Source of the DNA: Campylobacterota bacterium
Lineage (GTDB): Bacteria > Campylobacterota > Campylobacteria > Campylobacterales > Sulfurovaceae
Direction: 5' to 3'
Assembly: GCA_003646505.1 (NCBI GenBank)
Contig: QMKT01000071.1
Coordinates: 1-8,870 of the forward strand
DNA: 8,870 nt
Each line of letters begins with the position of its first letter. The first letter of the stretch is position 1. This document shows, piece after piece, positions 1 through 6,292 of this stretch. A model generated the notes under the pieces. The model ran no database searches, was not told the DNA's origin, and worked only from the letters and a program-made list of their open reading frames with translations. The position numbers and the translations under genes are program-made.

Positions 1-660
1 ACCATAAAGTTTGTACCTTGTGAATGTGAAACCTTTACCATAGAGGGATGTGAGGGTGTGCCTTTAGAATCTAACACTATCTACAAAGCCTATAAAGCCC
101 TTAATGACCATACCGGTGACCTGGACATCCTAAACTTCTTTTACGCACATAAAGTAGTTGTGACCAAACGTATACCAAGCCAAGCAGGTTTAGGGGGTGG
201 GTCTTCTGATGCCGCTGCATTTATGCTACTTGTAAAAGAGGTGTGTAACCTGATGATAAGCACAGAAGAATTGGCTAAGTTAGGTAGTACCATAGGTGCT
301 GATCTACCTTTTTTCATTTATAACTATCCCTCTGCAAACGTCTCTGGCTTTGGAGAAAAGGTTGAACCATTTGATGAAGCACCGCTGGCACTAGAACTTT
401 ACACACCAAACATGGGCTGTGACACTACAGTCGTCTATAAAACATTTAAAAAAGAGTTACTAAAAAATATCACCGTATGTTCTTTTTTGGGATGGGACAA
501 CATAAACTCTAAAACACTTTTAGAAATGATCTCAGATCCCATAACACTCAATGACCTCTATGCAGCTGCACTCTTAGCCTATCCAGAATTAAAAACAATT
601 GCCAAGGAAGGATGGTTTTTCTCCGGGAGTGGGAGTACATTCTTTAGATTAAAGAGATAA
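1..660 (+). CDS. ispE: 4-diphosphocytidyl-2-C-methyl-D-erythritol kinase, 3' part (5' end outside window)
   Basis: This is a GHMP-superfamily kinase that phosphorylates the 2-OH of CDP-methylerythritol with ATP, in the cytoplasmic MEP route to isoprenoid precursors. The frame is open from base 1, so the gene enters from the left; 219 residues are visible. The N-terminal part carrying the substrate-binding Lys of the family is missing. Visible motifs are the glycine-rich ATP loop AGLGGGSSDAA (nt about 184-216), the catalytic-Asp segment GADLPFF (Asp codon 301-303) and the C-terminal SGSGSTFF motif near the end (nt about 622-645). An internal GTG at 58 could be mistaken for a start, but the sequence before it continues the family alignment, so 58 is not the true start. 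The gene converges on the signalling operon, with only 10 bp between the two stop codons. Identification is firm. Confidence 0.95.
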   Translation, partial: TIKFVPCECETFTIEGCEGVPLESNTIYKAYKALNDHTGDLDILNFFYAHKVVVTKRIPSQAGLGGGSSDAAAFMLLVKEVCNLMISTEELAKLGSTIGADLPFFIYNYPSANVSGFGEKVEPFDEAPLALELYTPNMGCDTTVVYKTFKKELLKNITVCSFLGWDNINSKTLLEMISDPITLNDLYAAALLAYPELKTIAKEGWFFSGSGSTFFRLKR

Positions 661-670
661 GGATTACCTC

Positions 671-3133
671 TTATACCTCTAAATAAATCTCGATAGATCG
701 GGTGAGTTCATCCAATTTCGTCTGATATATCTTCACATAGCTGTGTAAAAGTTCTGGTTTTTTATAAATGAGATGCTGATGTATTTCATTGATAATAATA
801 TGCATCTCTTTAGCCCCTATCGTCCCGGTAAGCCCTTTCATATCTAAGCACAGTACCTTGATCTGTCCATAGCGCTGTTCCCTCACCAGACCCTCAAATA
901 TGGAACCACTTTGAGAATAGGCATCCATGAACTCCTGTAATACCTGTTTATAAAAAATGATATTATCATTGAGGTTTTCAACACCCACCTCTACATTCAG
1001 TCCCTCAAAAACCATTGGAGAAGGCACATACATCGGTGATATCAGAGGATCAACTTGATTTAAGAATGCTTTGAGTGCCGTGTACAACTGTTCTAATTTA
1101 AGCGGCTTGGAAAGGTATCCATTCATCCCACTTTCAAGCATCTTCTCAATTTCATGCTCAGAAGCCAAAGCAGACAAAAAGACAATAGCTGTCTGATCAA
1201 AACGAGATTCTTTTCGCATGATCTTTGTGGCTGTGTATCCATCCATTACTGGCATATTAATATCCATAAAAATGATATCTATATGTTCCTGTACATCATG
1301 CAGAAAATCGATCGCTTCCTGCCCATTATTTACAACCGATACCTTTATATTTGATTTTCCTAAAATCTCCAAAAAGATATTTTGATTGACTATATCATTT
1401 TCTACAATTAATATATGCGCATCTACAAGGGAATGAAAACTTTCTAAAGTAATGTTGGGCGTATCTTGAAATGCTTCGCTATAAACCATCAATTCGGTAC
1501 CATCATTCTCTTCACTACTTTTTTTGCTATCTTCTTTGACCGTATATAACTTTATTAGTGTATCAAATACATATTCCTGTGTAAGTGGTTTTTTCAATCT
1601 GATGTCCACATGCTTATTGAGAGGAATATCCTTAGAAGTAAAAAGGTTCTCTAAAGAAATTATTTTAAAATCCTGTTTCTTTTTTACCTGCTCTATGGCT
1701 CCAAATACTTTAGTTGTAAACAAGGTATTACTCAAAGCAAAGATCTCATATTGTGTAAAATCCGGTATCTGTTCAGAAAACATTTCGGCACTTAGAATAT
1801 CTATATCTGCTCTAAAATACGCAAACAATTTTTGCGTAGCCAGTGCTGAACTATGACTGCGGTCAACAATAAGAATCTTTTTGCCTACTAAGTCTTTATC
1901 AGGCAGTCTATATTTTCTTTTTTCATTATTTTGTACTTCAATATGAAGCGTGAATACTAACATCGTACTTTCATAGTTTTTATCTGTGATATCAAGTTCA
2001 CCACCCATCAGGTACGTTAACTCTTTTGCGACAAACAAACCTAACCCCACATATCGTCTGCTTTCTTCATCATAATAAGAATTAAATAAAGTTTCTTTAT
2101 CTTCTATATTGATATCTGCATTGATTTTAAATATTAGGTTTAATCCTTTCTTCTTCTCCTTAACTGTAGTAACTTCAATTTTTACCTCTTTGTTTTGACT
2201 ATTTTGTATAAAGTATTCAAGTAGATTGATCAGGATCTGTCCCAGGTGCACTGAATCTGACATCATATACTTTGGTACATCTTTGTCAATATCAAAAACC
2301 AATTCTATTTCATTTTGTTTATATTTAGTATTCAGGAGTCCTGCCACTTCATTCAATACATGGTTAAAATTAAATACTTCATGTTGTATGACCACTTTTT
2401 TAGATTTTAATCGTAAAAATTTTACCAGGTCTCCTGTCACATCAAGCAATTCATTTTCATTATTCATCACTTTTTCTACATCATCATACAGAGGCGTTTC
2501 TTTTACCTTTTCTGCCAATTGATGTGTATGATTCATGGTCTCTTTTGCAATGATCTGAATATTTTCCCCCATACTTGAGAGTGCTTCATTCTGTTTAAGC
2601 TCAAGACTTTCATGTTTTAATTTTATTTTTTCATGTTCCAACCTCATCCGTTTCATCTGCTCAGAAGAGAGAAACATAAAAAAGATACCCACAAAAGCTA
2701 AAGCAAACATTGCGACCCATAAAGGGTCATCCCCTTTTGTCTCTGCCACTTCCCTATCGATATAAATCTTTTTTTCAACCGTCTGTATGATAGGTTCAGA
2801 TTTCAGCACAAGATTTTTCTCTTCCAATATAAAGGCATTGGGAAAAGATTCTTTGGCCTTGAGATACACCAATGCAAGAAGATCATTACTTTTAAATGGT
2901 CCAACTCTCAATATATAGGATGCATCTACTTTTTTAATGACAGCCTGAAATTTAGAGCCATTTGCTAAACTTTCAACTGTTTTGTCTTGCTCTAACCTCG
3001 CTTCATAGTGTTTCTTTTGTGCCACTATCTTTTCTTTATCATCACCGCTATCCAAAATAATAAAATTTGTCCCTGCTGTTGCTGCTTGTACCAATAGAAA
3101 CACTAACAGTAAAAATCTATATATTTTAGACAC
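671..3133 (-). CDS. Membrane-bound hybrid sensor-kinase-like protein with SPOR-like sensor and degenerate phosphorelay
   Basis: The protein has 820 residues. In order: a signal peptide or first hydrophobic stretch (about 5-20); a periplasmic SPOR-like region (about 22-105, with the typical YILRVGPF at 73-80); a transmembrane helix (about 137-157); a cytoplasmic coiled coil (about 158-190); a DHp/HATPase-like region (about 182-400); a first receiver-like domain (418-530); a second receiver (572-692); and an HPt-like helical domain (about 708-820). The second receiver looks functional: E578, phospho-acceptor D624 in FMDINMP, S654 and K676-P677. The rest is degenerate. The H-box His aligns with E190 (SSMGENIQ). 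The N-box Asn is Y307. The G1 DxGxG is absent, although GLGL (363-366) survives. The first receiver has Ser468 instead of Asp. The HPt His aligns with L763 (CLDMKGLTGTIGA). The start is GTG, supported by AGGAG at 3140-3144, six bases upstream. It overlaps the upstream gene by 8 bp, so the two are probably translationally coupled. Input signal and output are unknown; peptidoglycan sensing is an inference from the SPOR-like fold. Confidence 0.85.
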   Translation of the reverse strand: MSKIYRFLLLVFLLVQAATAGTNFIILDSGDDKEKIVAQKKHYEARLEQDKTVESLANGSKFQAVIKKVDASYILRVGPFKSNDLLALVYLKAKESFPNAFILEEKNLVLKSEPIIQTVEKKIYIDREVAETKGDDPLWVAMFALAFVGIFFMFLSSEQMKRMRLEHEKIKLKHESLELKQNEALSSMGENIQIIAKETMNHTHQLAEKVKETPLYDDVEKVMNNENELLDVTGDLVKFLRLKSKKVVIQHEVFNFNHVLNEVAGLLNTKYKQNEIELVFDIDKDVPKYMMSDSVHLGQILINLLEYFIQNSQNKEVKIEVTTVKEKKKGLNLIFKINADINIEDKETLFNSYYDEESRRYVGLGLFVAKELTYLMGGELDITDKNYESTMLVFTLHIEVQNNEKRKYRLPDKDLVGKKILIVDRSHSSALATQKLFAYFRADIDILSAEMFSEQIPDFTQYEIFALSNTLFTTKVFGAIEQVKKKQDFKIISLENLFTSKDIPLNKHVDIRLKKPLTQEYVFDTLIKLYTVKEDSKKSSEENDGTELMVYSEAFQDTPNITLESFHSLVDAHILIVENDIVNQNIFLEILGKSNIKVSVVNNGQEAIDFLHDVQEHIDIIFMDINMPVMDGYTATKIMRKESRFDQTAIVFLSALASEHEIEKMLESGMNGYLSKPLKLEQLYTALKAFLNQVDPLISPMYVPSPMVFEGLNVEVGVENLNDNIIFYKQVLQEFMDAYSQSGSIFEGLVREQRYGQIKVLCLDMKGLTGTIGAKEMHIIINEIHQHLIYKKPELLHSYVKIYQTKLDELTRSIEIYLEV

Positions 3134-3722
3134 CGGATGCTCCTAAATTTTTAATTTCACTTTCAATTTCTTCTTGTTTTCGACTTAGCTCTTTCTGTAT
3201 ATTTTCCAAACTTGTCATTTTACGTCTACTGCTTAACGATAAAATAAGCCCTATAACGGAGAGAAAAAATAACGCGATCCACTCTAATCCTATCCCTATC
3301 TTTTCTATCAAACTATTGGCCTGATGCATGGTATTGGTATGAGAAGGAGTAATCTGATTTTTCATTATTTTGCTTTCCTTCATACTTTCAAGACCTGTCA
3401 TCTCTATTTTATGGTCTTCTATTGAAAATATATTAGGGAAAATGGGGCTTAACAACAGAAGTAATTCATTTTTAACAGCCAGTGATCTTATAGGCTTTAT
3501 CACAACCATTGTATATTCATCAAGTGTTTCTATTTCAAGATTTAATTTATATTTTTCCTGTAATGCTCTCGTTTGGGAATTTCCGATAAAAACCATTTTT
3601 AACTTCAATAAATGTACCTGTGCTGTTGTACTGTTCCTATCACCACTGACTATCAGTTTTTCAGAAATATCTTTACTGAATAACATCGTCAAAGAAAATA
3701 ACATTACTAACATTAATCTCAT
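3126..3722 (-). CDS. Small SPOR-like one-pass membrane protein, partner of the adjacent sensor-kinase-like protein
   Basis: I do not recognise a named family. The 198-residue product has a signal-peptide-like N terminus (1-16, ending near MLFS), a periplasmic domain (about 17-115), a linker rich in Ser, Thr and Asn, a transmembrane helix (about 147-165) and a charged coiled coil (about 166-193). Its layout and several segments match the first 190 residues of the downstream protein. FPNIFSIED (95-103) matches FPNAFILEE, and the transmembrane segment EWIALFFLSVIGLILSLSS matches PLWVAMFALAFVGIFFMFLSS. It therefore looks like a paralogous sensor module with no signalling domain. The start at ATG 3722 is preferred over an in-frame GTG at 3731, because AAGGG (3731-3735) lies 8 bases before the ATG and would overlap the GTG. 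It is the first gene of the operon and overlaps the next by 8 bp. A plausible role is to form heterodimers with, or modulate, the larger protein. Confidence 0.8.
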   Translation of the reverse strand: MRLMLVMLFSLTMLFSKDISEKLIVSGDRNSTTAQVHLLKLKMVFIGNSQTRALQEKYKLNLEIETLDEYTMVVIKPIRSLAVKNELLLLLSPIFPNIFSIEDHKIEMTGLESMKESKIMKNQITPSHTNTMHQANSLIEKIGIGLEWIALFFLSVIGLILSLSSRRKMTSLENIQKELSRKQEEIESEIKNLGASGV

Positions 3723-3730
3723 ACAAGGCA

Positions 3731-3754
3731 CCCTTATAATATTGTCTTATACCA
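3731..3754 (-). promoter_or_regulatory. Promoter and ribosome binding site of the signalling operon
   Basis: Read on the minus strand, an extended -10 element TGGTATAAG lies at 3754-3746. The predicted transcript start is near 3739. The Shine-Dalgarno AAGGG follows at 3735-3731, eight bases before the ATG at 3722. No clear -35 is seen, as is usual for the housekeeping sigma factor of Campylobacterota. A second TATAAT on this strand (3769-3764) could be an alternative. Confidence 0.5.
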
Positions 3755-3805
3755 TATACATAAATTATAGTGTAACCTTCCTTATAGTGACTATGGTATA
3801 ATACA
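3743..3805. repeat. Inverted repeat spanning the divergent promoter region, with internal direct repeat
   Basis: The arms are TGTCTTATACCATA (3743-3756) and TATGGTATAATACA (3792-3805). They are reverse complements at 13 of 14 positions and are separated by 35 bp. Each arm contains the extended -10 of the promoter that fires outward. Inside lies an 8-bp direct repeat, TTATAGTG, at 3765-3772 and 3782-3789, with starts 17 bp apart. It could be simple promoter mirror symmetry, or operator sites for a shared regulator. Confidence 0.55.
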
Positions 3806-3826
3806 AAAATTAAATCTAAAAGAGGT
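3794..3826 (+). promoter_or_regulatory. Promoter and ribosome binding site of the desaturase gene
   Basis: An extended -10 TGGTATAAT lies at 3794-3802, with the hexamer TATAAT at 3797-3802. The predicted transcript start is about 3809. The Shine-Dalgarno AGAGG at 3821-3825 is five bases before the ATG at 3831. The short leader of about 22 nt fits a simple, unregulated 5' end, unless the surrounding repeats bind a regulator. Confidence 0.6.
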
Positions 3827-3830
3827 CACA

Positions 3831-4793
3831 ATGTCCACCTTGATCACATATCCCGATAAGTTTGATGAACTTAAAGCACAAGTACGTGAAGCTGGCTTGC
3901 TGAAGCGTGTTCCTGTCAGAGGAACTATAGAGATGATCGCTGTTCTTCTCTGTGTCATCGCAGCACTTGTTACTGCTCCTTTATGGAACCCAATTTTATT
4001 AGGTATGTTTTTAACCCTACTCTTTACACGTTCGGTATTTGTATCTCATGATGTTCTGCATACGCAGTATTTTAAAAATAAATCTCTCTCTAAAAAACTG
4101 AGCTACCCATTTTCTGCACTGATACTCTCTAACTCCTCTTCATGGTGGGATTATAAACATAATGTGAATCACCATACCTACTGTAATATTATAGATAAAG
4201 ATGAAGATATACGTGCACTTGATAATGCCTTTACATCAAACAGAGGAGATAGCCCTTTTATCAAAAAATACAAATATCTTATCTTTTGGGGATCCATGTT
4301 CTTTATGTTTCCTGCCTTCATAGCACAATCCTATAAGTTTGTCATCAAACGTAAACTTTGGGGTGAATTTGCACTAATGCTGATGCATTGGCCGCTTATA
4401 TGGGGAACACTTTTTTATCAAGTAGGTGCATTGAATACACTCATCGTTGCCTTAACTTTAAATTTTGTTCTCTCTCCATGGCTTGCCTTTGGATTTATTA
4501 CCAACCACTTGGGATGTGAAACATTTACAGAGGAAGAAGCAAAAGATTTTTCATGGATGGAACTTCAAATGAGAGGAAGCCGTTCACTAAAAGGTGGGTT
4601 TTTGGTACACTGGTTCTACGGTGGGCTCAATACGCAAATAGAACACCACCTTTTTCCAAAAGCCCCTCGTTTTAGTCTTTTGAAAGTCCAAAAGATCACA
4701 AAGGATTTTGCTAAAAAATACAATATTCCCTATTTTGAAACTACACCGGTGGTAGCCTATATACAGATCAATAATGCACTCAAAGAGTATTGA
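3831..4793 (+). CDS. Membrane fatty-acid desaturase (di-iron, three His boxes)
   Basis: This integral-membrane di-iron enzyme of the FA_desaturase family uses O2 and an electron donor to insert a double bond in an acyl chain. The three histidine clusters are present: HDVLH (73-77), HNVNHH (110-115) and QIEHH (269-273). An extra TNH (224-226) is also typical of the family. Hydrophobic segments lie at about 33-70, 91-102, 147-170, 180-200 and 203-225. The length of 320 residues is normal for single-domain members; there is no cytochrome b5 domain, so an external electron donor is needed. The QxxHH third box is shared by front-end and some acyl-lipid desaturases, so the position of desaturation cannot be told. 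The gene is alone on its strand, divergent from the signalling operon and convergent with the VF530-type gene 7 bp downstream. It may help adjust membrane fluidity. Confidence 0.9.
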   Translation: MSTLITYPDKFDELKAQVREAGLLKRVPVRGTIEMIAVLLCVIAALVTAPLWNPILLGMFLTLLFTRSVFVSHDVLHTQYFKNKSLSKKLSYPFSALILSNSSSWWDYKHNVNHHTYCNIIDKDEDIRALDNAFTSNRGDSPFIKKYKYLIFWGSMFFMFPAFIAQSYKFVIKRKLWGEFALMLMHWPLIWGTLFYQVGALNTLIVALTLNFVLSPWLAFGFITNHLGCETFTEEEAKDFSWMELQMRGSRSLKGGFLVHWFYGGLNTQIEHHLFPKAPRFSLLKVQKITKDFAKKYNIPYFETTPVVAYIQINNALKEY

Positions 4794-4817
4794 GAACCCT
4801 CTACTCCTGTTCTTTTT
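4793..4817 (+). terminator. Possible weak terminator of the desaturase gene
   Basis: AGAAC (4793-4797) can pair with GTTCT (4809-4813) across an 11-base loop, followed by a run of T (to 4817). The five-pair stem is weak and overlaps the end of the converging gene, so this is only a candidate. Confidence 0.25.
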
Positions 4818-5040
4818 GCTTCTTGATCATCATGAGATATAACGCTTCTACCTTATCCCTTGCCCAGGGTGTTTTTCGTAAAAATTTCAAACAGGAATTG
4901 ATACTTGGATCATAGTTAAAACAATTTATATTTACTAACTGTCCCAAAAGTTCCCAACCGTAACGTGCCTCTAGCGCCTCAAGTATATCTTTGAGTTTAA
5001 CCCCATGCATAGGATTATTTTTATGTTCATCATTTGTCAT
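4801..5040 (-). CDS. VF530/DUF2132 family small protein
   Basis: The 79-residue protein belongs to the short VF530 (DUF2132) family. It shows the family-typical stretches NNPMHGVKLKDILEAL (8-23), RYGWELLGQLVNINCF (26-41) and FLRKTPWARDKVEALYL (53-69), nearly the whole length. The family is described as putative DNA-binding with a small helical fold; its function is not established, and none can be read from the sequence. It follows truC with a 6-bp gap, so it is probably co-transcribed with it. No strong Shine-Dalgarno precedes the ATG; a GAGATGG-like stretch lies in the end of truC, and coupling to truC translation may help. Confidence 0.85.
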   Translation of the reverse strand: MTNDEHKNNPMHGVKLKDILEALEARYGWELLGQLVNINCFNYDPSINSCLKFLRKTPWARDKVEALYLMMIKKQKEQE

Positions 5041-5046
5041 ATAACA

Positions 5047-5790
5047 TCATACCATCTCTTCCCAAGAAAAGATTTTAAATAATTTTTTAAACATATCATC
5101 TAAAGGTGCTTCTATAACCATTTTTTTATTACTTATGGGATGGTTAAATTCTAATCTGTTGGCATGTAATAGCAGTCTGTGACATTCAAACTTCTCTCGA
5201 TATAACTTGTTGTGTTCGCCTCTGCCATGTTTGGTATCTCCTACAATGGGATGTAATATGTGTTTCATATGTCGTCTCAATTGATGTTTTCTTCCTGTTT
5301 TTGGCCGTAACTTAAGCAATGAATAGCGAGCTACAGGGTAACGACTCACTGCGTAAGGTAACTCTACAGTTCCTAGACGAATATACTCAGTTTGTGCCTC
5401 TTGAGCTTCTTTGGTAATACCCAGTTTTTTTTGCTCTTTAGTGTCCAGCATCTGCTTAAGCGGATGATCAATGAGCCTCTCATCATCCGTATATCCACGC
5501 ACGATAGCTATGTACTCTTTTTGTACTTCGGAGTTACGAAAAAGCAGTGACAGCATTTGTGCTACCTCTGCACTCAAAGCAAAAAGCAAGACCCCTGAAG
5601 TAGGTTTATCCAAACGATGCACAGGATGGACATATTGCCCTATCTGATCACGCAGAAGCTGCAGAGCAAACTGGGTTTCATGTTTGTCTATGTGTGATTT
5701 ATGCACCAGTAATCCCGAAGGTTTATTGATCGCAATCATATCCTCATCCTGATAGAGAATCTCCAAAGGGTTTGTATCTGTATTATCCAT
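5047..5790 (-). CDS. truC: tRNA pseudouridine synthase of the RluA/TruC type
   Basis: The product is an RluA-family pseudouridine synthase, 247 residues, close in length to E. coli TruC (pseudouridine 65 in tRNA). The catalytic motif HRLDKPTSG (58-66) contains the nucleophile D61. The N-terminal ILYQDEDMIAINKPSGLLVH (11-30) and the DQIGQ-V-P-HRLD region read like TruC rather than RluC/RluD, and no S4 domain precedes it. Later family features include LLKLRPKTGRKHQLRRHM (158-175) and HPIVGDTKHG (180-189). The start at ATG 5790 is preceded in frame by TAA (5799-5797). No Shine-Dalgarno is visible and a -10 box lies only 5 bases upstream, so the mRNA may be leaderless. An internal TTG at codon 9 would give LEILYQDE, which matches the usual family N terminus, and is the alternative start. 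The exact RNA target is inferred. Confidence 0.85.
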   Translation of the reverse strand: MDNTDTNPLEILYQDEDMIAINKPSGLLVHKSHIDKHETQFALQLLRDQIGQYVHPVHRLDKPTSGVLLFALSAEVAQMLSLLFRNSEVQKEYIAIVRGYTDDERLIDHPLKQMLDTKEQKKLGITKEAQEAQTEYIRLGTVELPYAVSRYPVARYSLLKLRPKTGRKHQLRRHMKHILHPIVGDTKHGRGEHNKLYREKFECHRLLLHANRLEFNHPISNKKMVIEAPLDDMFKKLFKIFSWEEMV

Positions 5791-5795
5791 AGTGG

Positions 5796-5810
5796 ATTAT
5801 ATGATATAAT
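5796..5810. promoter_or_regulatory. Overlapping divergent -10 boxes of truC and smpB in a 15-bp palindrome
   Basis: ATTATAT-g-ATATAAT (5796-5810) is a perfect 7+1+7 palindrome. On the + strand it gives an extended -10 TGATATAAT (5802-5810) for smpB, with a predicted start near 5817 and the Shine-Dalgarno AAGGA at 5821-5825. On the minus strand TATAAT (5801-5796) would start transcription at about 5790, which is the A of the truC ATG. The gap between the two start codons is only 40 bp, so both promoters must share this sequence. Confidence 0.6.
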
Positions 5811-5830
5811 TCTAGAAAAAAAGGACTGCC

Positions 5831-6292
5831 TTGGCTATTAACATCGTTGCACAAAATAAAAAAGCCAGACATGATTATGAAATACTTGAAAAGTTTGAAG
5901 CAGGTATTGTACTTGCCGGTTCTGAAGTCAAAGCACTTCGTGCCAAGCGTGCCAACCTGGCAGATGCTTTTTGTCGTTTCATACAAGGTGAACTTCATAT
6001 CATGAACGCGCACATTGCACATCTGGAAACAACCAATAGAAACTACATACCCGATACAAGAACACCAAGAAAACTGCTTTTACATAAAAAACAGTTGGAA
6101 AAACTCTACGTTAAGGTCCATAAAGACGGATTGACCATCGTGCCACTTATGATATACTTTAATGAACGTAACTTTGCAAAAGTAAGCATTGCGCTTGCTA
6201 AAGGGAAGCAAATTCATGACAAACGTGCCGATATGAAGGCAAAGACACTTGACCGTGAAGCGAGTCAGGCTATGAAAAACAGGAGTTACTGA
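5831..6292 (+). CDS. smpB: SsrA (tmRNA)-binding protein SmpB
   Basis: SmpB binds tmRNA and is needed for trans-translation, which rescues ribosomes stalled on broken mRNA. The 153-residue product has the normal length and all family landmarks: KARHDYEILEKFEAGIVLAG (11-30), SEVKALR (31-37), HIMNAHIAHLE (56-66), RTPRKLLLHKKQLEKL (77-92), the KGKQIHDKRADMK stretch (124-136) and a basic C-terminal tail ending MKNRSY. The start is TTG at 5831. An in-frame TAG at 5813-5815 excludes any upstream ATG, and AAGGA (5821-5825) is five bases before the TTG. The stop TGA (6290-6292) overlaps the ATG of the next gene by one base, so the two are probably coupled. It is divergent from truC. Confidence 0.96.
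   Translation: MAINIVAQNKKARHDYEILEKFEAGIVLAGSEVKALRAKRANLADAFCRFIQGELHIMNAHIAHLETTNRNYIPDTRTPRKLLLHKKQLEKLYVKVHKDGLTIVPLMIYFNERNFAKVSIALAKGKQIHDKRADMKAKTLDREASQAMKNRSY
6281..6285 (+). promoter_or_regulatory. Ribosome binding site of the HugZ-like gene
   Basis: AGGAG lies inside the 3' end of smpB, six bases before the ATG at 6292. Together with the TGATG stop/start overlap, it supports translational coupling to smpB. Confidence 0.7.

Noticed and set aside
657..674. ATAAG/CTTAT inverted repeat between ispE and the sensor operon as a bidirectional terminator
   Set aside because: Only five A/T-rich pairs and no T-tract; too weak to call.
1524..2522. Plus-strand open frames antisense to the sensor-kinase-like gene (1524-1856 and 2226-2522, also 1154-1354)
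   Set aside because: They are shadows of a long, domain-supported reading frame on the minus strand.
3729..3731. GTG at 3731 as start of the small SPOR-like gene
   Set aside because: The Shine-Dalgarno AAGGG would overlap it; ATG 3722 has correct spacing.
3370..3801. Plus-strand open frame of 143 codons
   Set aside because: It is antisense to the small SPOR-like gene, crosses the divergent promoter region and has no family features.
5783..6022. Minus-strand open frame of 79 codons
   Set aside because: It is antisense to smpB and overlaps the truC start; Cys/Phe-rich composition typical of a shadow frame.
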